From Chelydra serpentina (taxonomy: Eukaryota; Chordata; Testudines; Chelydridae): a stretch of DNA of 64,000 bases. The notes below the pieces were generated by a model. It was not told the origin of the DNA. It saw only the letters and a list, made by a program, of their open reading frames with translations, and did no database searches. Position numbers and translations under genes: made by a program. This document shows positions 11,531-23,620 of the stretch, one piece after another. The DNA is taken from contig JBAIAC010000059.1 of NCBI GenBank assembly GCA_037349315.1, forward strand, positions 26,630,501 to 26,694,500, written 5' to 3'. Numbering within the stretch: the stretch's first letter is position 1; each line of letters starts with the position of its first letter.

Positions 11531-13362
11531 CAGTCCAGGAGAGCTGGCTGTATTTTAAAGAATCCTTATTGAAGTTGCAGGAACAAAACATCCTGATGTG
11601 TAGAACGAATAGTAAATGTGGCAGGCGACCAGCTTGGCTTAACAGTGAAATCCTTGCTGATCTTAAACACTAAAAAGAAGCTTACACGAAGTGGAAGACT
11701 GGACAGATGACCAGGGAGGAGTATAAAAATATTGCTCAGGCATGCAGGAGTGATATCAGGAAAGCCCAAATCACACTTGGAGTTGCAGCTAGCAAGAGAT
11801 GTTAAGAGTAACAAGAAGGGTTTCTTCAGGTATGTGAGCAACAAGAAGAAAGTCAAGGAAAGTGTGGGCCCCTTGCTGAATGGGGGAGGCACTAGTGACA
11901 GAGGATGTGGGAAAGCTAATGTACTCAATGCTTTTTTTGCCTCTGTCTTCACAGACAAGGTCAGCTCCCAGACTACTGTGCTGGGCAGCAAAGCATGGGG
12001 AGGAGGTGACCAGCCCTCTGTGGAGAAATACATGGTTCAGGACTATTTAGAAAAGCTGGATGAGCACAAGTCCATGGGGTCAGAGGCGCTGCATCCGAGG
12101 GTGCTAAAGGAGTTGGCTGATGTGATTGCAGAGCCATTCGCCATTATCTTTGAAAACTCATGGCAATCGGGGGAGGTCCCAGATGACTGGGAAAAAGCTA
12201 ATGTAGTGCCCATCTTTTAAAAAAGAGAAGGAGGAGGATCCGGGGAACTACAGGCCAGTCAGCCTCACCTCAGTCCCTGGAAAAATCATGGAACAGGTCC
12301 TCAAGGAATCAATTCTGAACCACTTTAAGGAGAGGAAAGTGATCAGGAACAGTCAGCATGGACTCACCAAGGGCAAGTCATGCCTGACTAACCTAATTGC
12401 CTTCTATGATGAGATAACTGGCTCTGTGGATGAGGGAAAAGCAGTGGATGTGTTATTCCTTGACTTTAGCAAAGCTTTTGATATGGTCTCCCACAGTATT
12501 CTTGCCACCAAGTTAAAGAAGTATGGGCTGGATGAACGGACTGTAAGGTGGATAGAAAGCTGGCTAGATCATCGGGGTCAACAGGTAGTGATCAATGGCT
12601 CCATGTCTAGTTGGCGGCCGGTATCAAGCGGAGTGCCCCAAGCGTCAGTCATGGGGCTGGTTTTCTTCAATATCTTCATTAAAGATCTGGAGGGTGGTGT
12701 GGGCTGCACCCTCAGCAAGTCTGCAGATGACACTAACCTGGGAGGAGTGGTTGATACGCTGGAGGGTAGGGATAGGATACAGAGGGACCTAGACAAATTA
12801 GAGGATTGGGCCAAAAGAAATCTGATGAGGTACTGGAGTACTGTGTCCAGTTTTGGGCCCCACACTACAAGAAGGATGTGGAAAAATTGGAAAGAGTCAA
12901 GCGGAGGGCAACAAAAATTATTAGGGGGCTGGAGCACATGACTTATGAGGAGAGGATGAGGGAACTGGGATTGTTTAGTCTGCAGAAGAGAAGACTGAGG
13001 GGGGATTTGATAGCTGCTTTCAACTACCTGAAAGCGGGTTCCAAAGAGGATGGATCTAGACTGTTCTCAGTGGTACCAGATGACAGAACAAGGAGTAATG
13101 GTCTCAAGTTGCAGTGGGGGAGGTTTAGGTTGGATATAAGGAAAAACATTTTCACTAGGAGGGTAGTGAAGCACTGGAATGGGTTACCTAGGGAGGTGGT
13201 GGATTCTCCTTCCTTAGAGATTTTTAAGGTCAGGCTTGACAAAGCCCTGGCTGGGATGATTTAGTTGGGGTTGGTCCTGCTTTGAGCAGGGGGTTGGACT
13301 AGATGACCTCCTGAGGTCCCTTCCAACCCTGATATTCTATGATTCAATGATTCTATGAACAG
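11530..13362 (+). mobile_element. CR1 LINE, internally deleted and frameshifted
   Basis: A CR1 copy carrying the end of the endonuclease/linker region and most of the reverse transcriptase. Open pieces are 11732-12220, 12288-12941 and 12806-13264. The RT block [16 protein letters not shown] is preserved. The metal-binding motif region has changed to SADDTNLGG, from the FADDTKLGG seen in the copy at 32.7 kb. A frame break lies near 12220-12240. Near 12830 the sequence jumps from NLMR directly to the [15 protein letters not shown] region, which removes roughly 260 bp relative to the long copy. It ends in the CR1 3' tail near 13360. It cannot transpose autonomously. Confidence 0.92.
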
Positions 13363-14278
13363 TCCAGAAATTAGCACCATTTTCACTCCATATAAAATTG
13401 GATGTGAATTTTTAGTAAAGCTTTTCCCCAAATGGTATCTCCCTCCCAACCAGAATTAGTTGGGACAAGGGGCAGATGACTAGGGAGTTACTTTGTGCAC
13501 AAGCATGGGTTTATTTAGGACAGAGGAGCCGGAGTATGCTGCTTTGTGAAGGGAAAGAAACCTGACAATGGTGGGAGGAGAGAGGTCGGTTAGGAAATGG
13601 GGTAGATCGAAAGGATGGTGGAGACCAGAAGACAGGAGATCTTATGCTTGGTCTATATGCAGATTTTGTCCTGGTGTAACTATGTCACATGGAGGTGTGT
13701 GATTTTCTTATCAGAATCATTATCCTGGCACAACGCCTAGTGTGAACATAGCTATACTGGAAAGAAGGTGCCTTATATCCGTGTAGCTGATTGCCTTCCC
13801 ATACAGGTATAAGGTATACTGGTATCAAGCACATTTACACCTGTATGACTGCATCCACTTGGGTGGTGGGTGGTGTGTATGGGTGGTATGTGGTGTATGG
13901 GTGGTGGGTGCATGACTGCATCCAGATGGTGGCAGAACTGAAGGACGTCAGCACAGTGGCTGGAGTCCCACCACAGATGCTCAGTGAAGGATCCATCAAC
14001 ACTACTTCCTGTCCTGCATGTGTTGACACATCCTTCTCCTGCTGAGTTTGCAAGACTGGATGAATCGCAGCACATGGTGGTGTTTGTTACTGATTGTCAA
14101 GTACTTGCAATGCAGTAACATGTGGAGGCTTCATGTAGGCCCAAGTGTGATAAGTAAGACAGTCTCTGCCTCAAAGCACTAACAGGCTGAAAGATGGGAC
14201 AAGGCAGGTGGGTGAAACAACACACAGAGATTAGTGAAAAAGTCACGTACTAACAAAATACAGCACTGGGTTACTTAC
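13363..14278. other. Intron sequence with MITE and short minisatellite
   Basis: Between 13645 and 13850 there is a probable MITE with ends near CTTGGTCTATATGCAG and CATTTACACCTGTATG. It is followed at 13857-13915 by degenerate tandem repeats of GGGTGGT and TATGGGTGG units. No coding sequence is supported. Confidence 0.4.
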
Positions 14279-14452
14279 AGCAGTATCTGCAGCTTACAGT
14301 GTGGATGTTTCAGTCCCTCACACAGATGTTTCAGTCCTGAGTCTCCCAGCATGTTAGCACTCAGATCCAGCTCTTCCAGGGACTGGTTTGTAAAGAGGAT
14401 CTGAGGGGAAAGGTCCTCAGGGAAAGCAGATGAGAGTTTGCAGCTGGACAAG
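14279..14452 (-). CDS. NLRP-like gene, LRR exon 2 (174 bp)
   Basis: A 174-bp LRR exon with acceptor TTCAG and donor GTAAG. It is one codon longer than the usual 171 bp but in the same phase. It encodes CKLSSAFPEDLSPQ, then LEELDLSANMLGDSGLKHL and CEGLKHPHCKLQILL, a canonical alpha/beta NLRP repeat pair. There are no stops and the Leu/Asn positions are preserved. The extra codon lies in the variable first half and should be tolerated. Confidence 0.92.
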
Positions 14453-15239
14453 CTGAAGGGAAGAAATGGACAGATCAAAGTCACCTCTGCACTGTATGAA
14501 ACGGTTACTAACCATGGGTGACAGGTGAGCTGCTCATTCGGAAAGATTAGCCCCCTGCCCCACCCAAGGCTTGCCCTTACCCCACCCCTGCTGAAGCCAG
14601 CGTAGCTCCGAGCCTCCCATTGTGGCTTGAGACACACACTCAGGATCCTGAGCCACCAGCCAGCTCCTGGCCGCTGGCCAACCTGGGCTCCAAGCTCTGG
14701 GTCACTGGCCCGAGCCGAGCCCCCACAGGCTTCAGGGAAGAGGCAGAGCCAGGGCAGTGCCTCAGGGGAGAGCATGGGTGGGGCCATGGCCTGGGTTTGG
14801 GGAGGTTTAGCTTCCCCTGGCCTATTATATCTGCCGTCCATCTTACTAACAGTTCTGTAACTGTTGTTCTTCAAGATGTATCGCACGTGTCCTTTCCACT
14901 TTAGAAACATCTGCAGACCCAGTGCACTGTTGTCAGAGATTTTTTTCATCAGCAAGGATGGCACATGTGTCCTCCACTGGCACGCGCTGCCAAGTGATGG
15001 TACAAAGGCTGGAGCTGCCCCTGACCCTCCTCAGTTCATTCTAACCAGAAAGACTCAAATTGGAGGGTGGGATGTGGAATGGATACGTGCAACACATCTC
15101 ACAGAACGACAGATACAGACCAGGTTAATAATTGTTCCTTATTCCTCAAAACAAAGTGGAAACCTAAAGTGGAATGCACATCTGCAAACACTCAAACAAG
15201 AACCACTTGATGATGGGTTCCAGCTGGGGACTTTCATCA
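14453..15239. other. Intron sequence, nothing recognised
   Basis: Part of the 4.9-kb intron between LRR exons 1 and 2. It is GC-rich in places (14560-14830). Open frames reflect composition only. Confidence 0.4.
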
Positions 15240-15800
15240 TTTCATAGAGTTTAAGGCCAGAAGGGACCACCAGATCACCTACTCTGACCTCTTGTACATC
15301 ACAAGCTACTACACAGCATTAGCTTAGCTCTATATAAACCCAAAGACTTTAGTTAGCCCAAAACATTTAAGTCCTCAGGAAACTAAACTGTTGTGTCCCA
15401 CAGTCAGAGAACAAGAGAGACTGATGTGCCACCAATGGCTGGGTCCCCTGCAAAGGCAGGGAAGTGAGTTGCCGAGATAGACCCAGATGATATTAGCAAG
15501 CCCCCGCCCACTGCAGAAGAAGAATAAAACCCCCTAACGTCCCTGCCAATCTGACGTGGGGGAAATTCCTTCCCGACCCCAATCTGGAGATCAGTATATG
15601 ACTGAGCATGTGAGAAAGACAGGCATCTAGAGAGAAGGTTCTCTATACTATCTGAGAGCACTGGTCCGCTCCATCCAGCGCCCCATCTCCAGCTGTGCCT
15701 AATCTCTGATGCTACAGAGAAACACAGAAAAAAACCCAGACTACACCAAGTCAGTTGTGCACTGAGAAAAAATGATTTCCTGACCCCTGCAGCATGAGAG
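15240..15800 (-). mobile_element. CR1 LINE 3' end, antisense copy
   Basis: The plus strand reads TTTAAGGCCAGAAGGGACCA followed by the phrase TCTGACCTCTTGTACATCAC. This is the reverse complement of the 3' terminus of an older CR1 family, whose sense form ends the relic at 26.56-27.21 kb with a match around GATGATCCCAATTGTCC. The copy runs away from its 3' end for about 500 bp of untranslated sequence with no ORF. The inner boundary is approximate. Confidence 0.65.
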
Positions 15801-15928
15801 ATGATTTCATTATAGTCGTTAGCTGAATGCGGAGCTGCAAGTAGCATTATGAGCAAGTTGAGGGTGAAGCAGACAATCCTGTTGCCATGCCCAGGAAGGA
15901 AGGGGATGAACAGGGGGACCCCACAGAT

Positions 15929-16110
15929 TCACAGTATCCAAGGCCAGAAGGGACCACCACGACCACCCAGCCTGACCGCCTGCACACACAGGCCATGGAA
16001 TTCCTTCCTGGGGCTGGATTAAAGCATGATTTGTAGAAAGCTATCTAGTCTTGTTTTAAAGGCTCCAAATGATGACAAGTCCTTCCCCTGCTTAGCTGCA
16101 CCAATGTTTA
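15929..16110 (-). mobile_element. CR1 LINE 3' end, second antisense fragment
   Basis: A shorter copy of the same CR1 3' terminus as at 15240. It is recognised by CAAGGCCAGAAGGGACCACC and the following CAGCCTGACCGCCTGCAC. It is diverged and non-coding. Confidence 0.6.
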
Positions 16111-19100
16111 TACTCTCTTGGGTTCATTCAGTGACTTATGTGAAGCACGTGATGTACAAAATATAAAGACCAAAGCAGGAAAAGTGATTTGGTAAATGGC
16201 CACAATTGTAACCCACCAGATCACCGCCAGTTTCCAGTTACAGACATGTCATGTGACAATATTCCCTGTGTCTGCAGAGGGAACTCCTAAGCGCCCTTCT
16301 ATGGGAGCTCTACAGAACATTTGGGTGACTAGAATACAGGGGGGTGTTCAAACCAGAATGCTTGTGCTTGGAAAACCTGTTCTCACTACAGGATGCCCAA
16401 GCTGCCCAGTGCTCAGGCTTCTGCTGGGTGCCCAGCCCCTGGGATTTTCAAACTTCCCTGCTACACCAGAGGTTTTCAAACTGCGCGGCGTGCCCTGCTG
16501 GGGAGGTGTGACAAGGTTATCAGGGGGTACAAGGACTTTACTGGTGCTGGACAGAGCCCCATGTTTAAAAACAAAATGTGCAGGGTGGCAGTGCCAGCCA
16601 TTCGGGTTTGGCCTGGTCCCTGCTCAAATTTGAGTGAGTGGCATTGTGACCTGGCTCACAGGGCTGCAGCACCAATCATTCAAGTTTAGCCCGGCCAACA
16701 CCTATCATGACAGCGGAGCGGCCGGGCCGAACCTGAGCGGTGCTGTGACCCCGTGCACCAGATCACAAGGATCGTAGCTGGGACCTGAGCCCAGCCCCGC
16801 AGGCACAGAAGCTGCAGGACAGGCGACATCTCCAGCCCAGCTCAGGGCCTTGTCACACTCACCAGGGGACAGGGGCTTGGAGAGGGGTGCACATGTGTAT
16901 ACGAGACTCTGAAGGGGAGCACAGCAACAATCAGTTTGGGAACCTCTAGGCTATTTGAGGCCATGTTCTCCTGGCACTGCTGTGCTCTCCCAATCGCTAA
17001 GGGCCTGTCTGAGCTGGAGGTGGAGGTGTAACATCCATTTTGGGAAGATGTCCATGACCAACTTTCATTGAGCTAGTGTGCTAAAACAGCAGTGTAGCCA
17101 TGGCACAGGCGGTGGGCTGGGCTAGCTGCCCTGAGTACAATCTCATACACAGCCCTAGGCAGGGACTCAGGTGGCCAGCCTGCCCCACTGCCCGCGCGGT
17201 CACAGACACGCTTGCTTTTAGCACGTTATCTCAGTTGAAGCTAGTGTGGGGATGTCTGCCTGAGCTGCACATTACGCCCCCAACTCCAGTGTAGACAAAG
17301 TGTCACTGTCTCACCCCCATCCCTGTCCAAGGTCCTCCCCTCTCTGCTTCTGTCCCTCTGCCCTGTCTGTCTGTCTCCCACTTCCACCTCTCTGCAGAGG
17401 GAATGTTCACCACCTGCTGGTCACAGGTAAGACAACACAGCAAAAGGGTAGTTGGGGGGAGTCCTGGAAGAACTGATCTGAGAATGAATCAATGTAACAT
17501 TTTAAAGGGGGAAATCCCGGCACCACAGAAGTCAACAGGAGTTTTGCCATCAACTTCAATGGGGCCAGGATTTCAGCCATGCACTCAAGGACAGACACAC
17601 AGGACGTGCTGGAATGGTTAGTGATTTTTTAAAAGCACGTTATAAACTCCCTTTCTGTAGGCACACTATGAGTGAGGCGTGTGGTCTGGTCTGGAGGAGC
17701 TCTGACCATCTGGTCAATCCAGGGGTTTACAGCTGAGGCAGCCTGACCCCCCGAGATTTCTTTCAATGCAGCCACCCCAAGCCTATCAGAGAGCAGGAGC
17801 CTGCTCCCACCTCTAGGAATCTAAAATGTAATTCTGGAGGACTGAAAACTATGGATAACACTTCCCAGTACAGTTACATTAGGGAGACAGGACAGCTTAA
17901 CGACACTTCAGGAAATATGGGCCTGCTAACAGGGGCCTGATCCTGCAATCCTGCCGCACACAAATAGTCCTTACTACTAAATAATTAATTACTAAGTAAA
18001 GCAGTGTCCCCTTGACTTCCTGGAGACTAATCACATGGAGGCGGTTTTACAGGATCAGGCTCTAGCAGCATTCTCACAACAAAACACATAAATGAATAAT
18101 CTTGATGCTTTACAGTTTTTTGCCCAGAAAACAACATGCCCTTCCTACAAAATACATGTCTACCTTACCTTCAGAAACATGAAAAACATGGCAATGGTTT
18201 ATTAAGATAATTGTGACTGTAATTTATCCTTGTCCTCCCTCTCCCCTCTCTCTTCCTGCCCTCATCTGTTTGTTATGCCCACTTGTAGTGCCTGGTCTTC
18301 ACCTAGGTCACTGTTTCCTTGAAACTAGGGAGCATGTTCGGGGGAGTGGGGTGGGTGGGGGTCAGATGGCTGAGAAGTACGCACAGCTGGGCAGGTGCCG
18401 AGAGAGGGACAGAACAGACAGAGGTGGCGACTAAATGAAAAGCAAAAACAGAGCAAGTGTGATTAACTTTTGTTAAATAAAGGACAAAACACGTATCATA
18501 TTGAAAAGACGGTTTAAAATAAATAACATGACTATGACGAGTGCGAGGGTCGAAGTGCGCTACGGAACTTTAGTGCGCGGCAGCAGGCCCCACACAGCCA
18601 GTCGGTGCACGGCTCCCCCGCTCGCTGTGCATTAGCTCTCAGTATAGAGAAGCCATAATTAAGGACAGTAGCAGCTGAAGTAGCTGCACAGAGCCATAGT
18701 TTAGACAGGCCATCAAGGAGCCATATGTGAGAAGCATACAAGCTGTCAGCTAGCAGGAAATGGAAGGTCACTTGGTCACTTACCCTAGTGTCCCAAGTCT
18801 CTGCGCATTCAACAATCACCCCACTGTCCCCAGGAGACAATTTAAGGAAGAGAACAGACAACATTTGTTCAGTGAGGGGCAAATCCAGCACCTTTCCCAG
18901 TGGCCACAGAGCGACCCTTTGTTCCTCTGTGCAGGAGTAGGCTGGGTGTGTGGAGATGCTGTGCAGAGGGTGGGACTCTCACCATTAGCATTAGGCTGGA
19001 TTAGGGTCCATGAAGAAACTCCACAGCCATTCCCTGGACTGGGTGAGGAGGATTCCACCACCTTGTGCATCAGCCAAGCACCTGGCCTACTTACTGGGTG

Positions 19101-19311
19101 GGGGCAGAGAAGAGGCTTGGACACACGGTTAGTTTAGTTGTTTTGTGTCAAATGCAGTTTGATTCTTGAGATGTTTACTATGCTTTGCAGCTCAGAGATA
19201 CATTTCAAATGGAATACAGAGTAATACCAGACAATGGGCAGAAATGCATTGCTGCCCAACTCCTGGCATAGCAGCAGTAACAAAAGGGCTGTAAGAGAGG
19301 AGTTTGCTTAC
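16111..19311. other. Intron sequence, mostly unassigned
   Basis: Continuation of the intron between LRR exons 1 and 2. A possible MITE lies at about 17004-17310, with ends resembling GGGCCTGTCTGAGCTGG and GTCTACACTGGAG read inward. Nothing else is bounded well enough to name. Open frames here have no domain content. Confidence 0.4.
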
Positions 19312-19401
19312 GATATTGTCTTCAGTTTACAGTTAGGATCCTTCAGTCCTTGACACAATGCGTATGCAGTTGAAGTTCTCAGATCTTTAATCCCTGGGTT
19401 C
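19312..19401 (-). CDS. NLRP-like gene, LRR exon 1 (90 bp, half repeat)
   Basis: A 90-bp exon with acceptor CTTCTAG and donor GTAAGC. It joins the NACHT exon in phase (two bases plus one). It encodes the second half of an LRR unit: IKDLRTSTAYALCQGLKDP then NCKLKTIS. The last block matches the CEGLKHPxCKLxxL ends of the other LRR exons, and the first half is simply absent. Short first LRR exons occur in NLRP genes. The residues differ from the others (Asp for His, Gln for Glu), so the unit is more diverged. Confidence 0.85.
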
Positions 19402-21560
19402 CTAGAAGAGAGAATGAAAGTTTTAAACATCATTTCTGAAAGACAGATTTCCCATCTCCTTCCCTGAAGATGATGGGGGTAGGTTTTATTCCACAGTAGA
19501 CATTTATTATCCTCTTTAAAAAGAAAACAAAGAGAAGCATCTGAAGACACCACAGATCATTGTTATGATGTCATGTTAGCTATTCATTCCTAACAGCCAT
19601 GTAACCCACACTAGCCCTGTGTAGCATTTGTCCCCATGTAGTGGCTGGGCCATGTGAAAGAGGGTTCTGGGTGAGCTGCTGCTTTCAGTGAAAATCCTTC
19701 TTCACCTTTTCAGTTTAGCATGGGAGAAGGAATATATCCCAGAAGAATGGAAAAGGTTCTTAATCAAGCTCCCTTAAAAAGAAGATTTGGGTGATTGTAA
19801 CAACTGGCACAAGATTACACTGCTTTCAGTCCCAGGGACAGTTTTCTGTGCAAACATCCTAAATCAGAATCAACGAAAAGTGTGAATTTGAAGTAGATAA
19901 GTTAAACCACATTAAATTCCTATGTAGACGCTGTTATTCAGAATTAAAATGGCCTTTGGAAGTGAATTAAACTAAACCGAATTAAGGCCACTTTAATTCT
20001 GCATAACAGTATCCACACAGGGATTTAATATAGTTTAACTAGTCCACTTAAAATCTATACCTTTAGTTAATTCAAATGAACTTTCCTGGATGTCCTCATG
20101 TAGACAAGCCTTTAAAAGCCTTAGACAGCAGACTTAGACAACAACAAACTGTTTTTTGCCCAGGTAGCACTTGTGTAGACCGTAGAACAAAGTAATAAAT
20201 GGCAGCGGCCAGTAGTCTTGAATTGTGTGGGTTTCCAAAAGGCATTTGACAGTGTAGTTAGGGAATCATGGTAGCAGAGAAAATCATTCAAATGATTATG
20301 TAAGCAGAGTCTGAATAAGCTCTCCCCTGACATCTGGTGGTGAGCTGTGGAAAAGGACTTCAGGGGCTGATCTCGTTTGCATAGACACACCCACGCTGCC
20401 CAGGTGCTCAGCATGATGGGATTGCTTGCCCAAATGGTCACTTGTGGCTGCTGTGGGATTCCCAGTCTCCTTGTTATTGGGGCAGGAGTAATAAAGGGCT
20501 GTTATCCTGGTTGTATAAATCAAGGACAGCAGAACTGTACTTGGCATTTCCCGATTGAGGGACTCACTAGGCAGGGGACATGGGCTCCAAAGCCCAGGTA
20601 GTTGAGAGAGGGTGGGAACAGGTACTTGTACCTGGTGGTGCAGGCCTTGCCTAAAGGCCCCAGACACCATTTAACCCTTCCTCTCTGCACTGTGTGATAA
20701 CAGAGCTAATTTAAACTCAATTGAGAGTCTCGTTAAACACTGCAGAACTGCAACCAGTGACAACTAGGTCTATGTATTAGACCTGCTTTCGGACAGTGTC
20801 TGTGATGCAAGAGACTGCCCAGTGTGCACCAGCAGCGAGGTTCCCCCACTAACAGCTGAAATCAGTGAGAGCTGTGGTAAGTGGGGGGTCCTGAAGACAT
20901 CTTGGGAAGTGGCTAGCCAGGGCAGCTGGCGGAGAGGCGAAGGCAGCTGGTGGAAAGGGCTGGAGCAGAGCCCCGCAGAGAGGCGTGGCAATTGGCTGTC
21001 AGGACAGCGAGCGAGTGCCTGAGCAGCAGAGCTTGTGAGGTGCCTCTTTACCCCACCTCCTTCCCAGGCTGGGAGGTGGACTCTGTGGATGCATCTCTGA
21101 ACTCTGGGTCTGCACTGTTCAAGGACAGCAACTGTGAGTGGGGTACAGAGAAGGGATGGGTACATTAACGGGACTTTTGGGTTGCTGGATTTAAGAACCC
21201 GAGGGGGAAATGACACTGCCCAGCTTAGTTGGTGGTGGGTCTTTTGCTCATCATTTATGTTATGTTTGGTGTTTCCCTAAATTAATGTTGCATTATTTCC
21301 CTCCTTTTATTAAAAGTTTTTGCTACACTCAGACTCTGTGCTTGTGAGAGGGGAAGTATTGCCTCTTAGAGGTACCCAGTGGGGTGGTGTGTAATTGCCC
21401 TGGGTCGGGGCTGGAGCCGGTTTTGTGTTGTATTGTTGAAAATGAAGGCCTGGATACTGAACCTGGCCCTTGTTGCTGCCAACTCTGACTGGCAGAAGGG
21501 TTACAACTATATATTTGTATCAGAAAGCTCTCTGTGCCATAAGGATAAACCAAGAGTTAG
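19402..21560. other. Intron sequence with foldback MITE and unassigned repeat
   Basis: A palindromic MITE lies at about 19850-20112. Its arms include TTATTCAGAATTAAAATGGC and the near-complement GGCCACTTTAATTCTGCATAA. The stretch at about 20700-21560 looks like an LTR-type or other dispersed repeat, because TTTTATTAAAAGTTTTTGCT precedes a GT-rich block, but terminal repeats could not be fixed. No coding sequence was seen. Confidence 0.4.
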
Positions 21561-21574
21561 CAGACTGGTTTAAT

Positions 21575-23185
21575 TACTGGCAATTACAGATTGGTAAGTC
21601 TAACGTCGGTACCGGACAAATTAGTTGAAACAATAGTAAAGAATAAAATTGTCAGGCACATAGAAGAACATAAATTTTGGGCAAAAGTCAACATGGTTTC
21701 TGTAAAGGAAAGTCATGTCTTATTAATCTATTAGAGTTCTTTGAAGGGGTCAACAAACATGCGGACAAGGGAGATCCAGTGGACATAGTGTACTTAGATT
21801 TCCAGAAAGCCTTTGACAAGGTCCCTCACCAAAAGCTCTTACATAAATTAAGATGTCATGGGATAAGAGGGAAGATCATTTCATGGATTGAGAACTGGTT
21901 AAAAGACAGGGAATAAATGGTAAATTTTCAGAATGCATAGGGGTAACTAGTGGTGTTCCCCAAAAGTCAGTCCTAGAACCAATCCTATTCAACTTATTCA
22001 TAAATGATCTGGAGAAAGGGGTAAAGAGTGAGGTGGCAAAAGTTTGTAGATGATACTAAACTGCCCAAGATAGTTAAGACCAAAGCAGACTGCGAAGAAC
22101 TTCAAAAAAATCTCACAAAACAAAGTGATTGGGCAGCAAAATGGCAAATGAAATTTCATGTGGATAAATGTAAAGTAATGCACATAGGAAAAAATAACCC
22201 CAACTATACATACAATATGATGGGGGCTAATTTAGCTACAACTAATCAGGAAAAAGATCTTGGAGTCATCGTGGATAGTTCTCTGAAGACATCCAGGCAG
22301 TGTGCATCAGCAGTCAAAAAAGCAAACAGGATGTTAGGAATCATTAAAAAAGGGATAGAGAATATGACAGAGAATATTTTATTGCCCTTATATCAATCCA
22401 TGGTACACCCACATCTTGAATACTGCATACAGATGTGGTCTCCGCATCTCAAAAAAGATATACTGGCATTAGGGTGTCCAGACAGCTAATGTGAAAAATC
22501 GGGATGGGGGTGGGGGGTAATAGGAGCCTATACAAGGAAAAAAACCAAAAATCGTGACTGTCCCTATGAAATCAGGACATCTGGTCACCCTAACTGGCAT
22601 TAGAAAAGGTTCAGAGAAGGGCAACTAAAATAATTAGGGGTTTGGAACGAGTCCCATATGAGGAGAGATTAAAGAGGCTAGGACTTTTCAGCTTGGAAAA
22701 GACGAGACTAAGGGGGGGATATGATAGAGGTATATAAAATTATGAGTGGTGTGGAGAAAGTGAATAAGGAAAAGTTATTTACTTGTTCCCATAATATAAG
22801 AACTAGGGGCCACAAAATGAAATTAATAGGCAGCAGGTTTAAAACAAATAAAAGGAAGTTGTTCTTCACACAGCGCACAGTCAACCTCCTTGCCTGAGGA
22901 GGTTGTGAAGGCTAGGACTATAACAAGGTTTAAAAGAGAACTGGATAAATTCATGGAGGTTAAGTCCATTCATGGCTATTGGCCAGGATGGGTAAGGAAT
23001 AGTGTCCCTAGCCTCTGTTTGGCAGAGGTGGGTGATGGATGGCAAGAGAGAGATCACTTGATCATTACCTGTTAGTTTCACTCACTCTGGGGCACCTGGC
23101 ATTGGCCACTGTCAGTAGACAGGATACTGGGCTGGATGGACCTTTGGTCTGACCCAGTACGGCCGTTCTTATGTTCTTAATGTTA
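21575..23185 (+). mobile_element. CR1/L3-like LINE, interrupted by a hAT MITE
   Basis: A decayed non-LTR retrotransposon of a different, older subfamily than the 32.7-kb copy. RT blocks are visible: GFCKGKSCLINLLEFFEG, VDIVYLDFQKAFDKVPHQKL, and KFVDDTKLPKI, where the usual catalytic ADD reads VDD. The C-terminal region includes LPLYQSMVHPHLEYCIQMW. Frame breaks occur near 21915 and 22030. A 123-bp MITE splits the C-terminus at 22470. The 3' end is the characteristic GGGCTGGATGGACCTTTGG block, then TTCTTATGTTCTTAATG at about 23182. It is not functional. Confidence 0.88.
22470..22592. mobile_element. hAT MITE (123 bp) with perfect 8-bp target duplication
   Basis: Ends TAGGGTGTCCAGACAG and, inward from the right, TAGGGTGACCAGATGT are inverted repeats. 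The flanks ACTGGCAT at 22462-22469 and 22593-22600 are identical, the 8-bp duplication typical of hAT elements. It belongs to the same family as 36592-36715 and interrupts the LINE RT, so it is younger than that LINE. Confidence 0.9.
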
Positions 23186-23620
23186 ATTCTTGTGTTAGGC
23201 AAGGTTGTATCTTGTGCCTCGTCTTGTTTGGAGTTGCTATTGACTTTGTCAGACTGTCAGTCTGGAGATGGGCATTGTGTGGCTAGATGGGGCGCTTGGA
23301 GACCTAGATTTTGCAGATGACATTTTTCTTATAAATAAATGAGTTGAGGGTATGCAGTGAAAGACAGATGGTCTAGCAAATTCTGTCAAGCAAGTAGGTC
23401 TTATTATTAATCAGTTAAAGACAGATGCTATCCAAATTAACTATTGTACCAATAATTTTATCTATTTGAAAGATGAAGCCTTGAAAAACTTAATAAATTA
23501 ACATATCTGGGCAATTAACAGATCAGGCTAATATGAGAACACGTAATGCTGTGACATCGTCAGGTATAAAAGACAGCCATAAATGTGTTTCTAATAGATT
23601 TAGCCAAGTGGAGATGCACT
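23186..23620 (+). mobile_element. RT fragment of a second non-LTR clade (possibly RTE-like)
   Basis: A plus-strand relic with translated blocks such as LDFADDIFLINK and QVGLIINQLKTDAIQINYCT, separated by stops. The ADD catalytic block and the downstream INxxKT pattern mark a non-LTR reverse transcriptase. The flanking residues are unlike CR1 and more like RTE-type elements. It is short and heavily decayed. The clade call is tentative. Confidence 0.5.
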
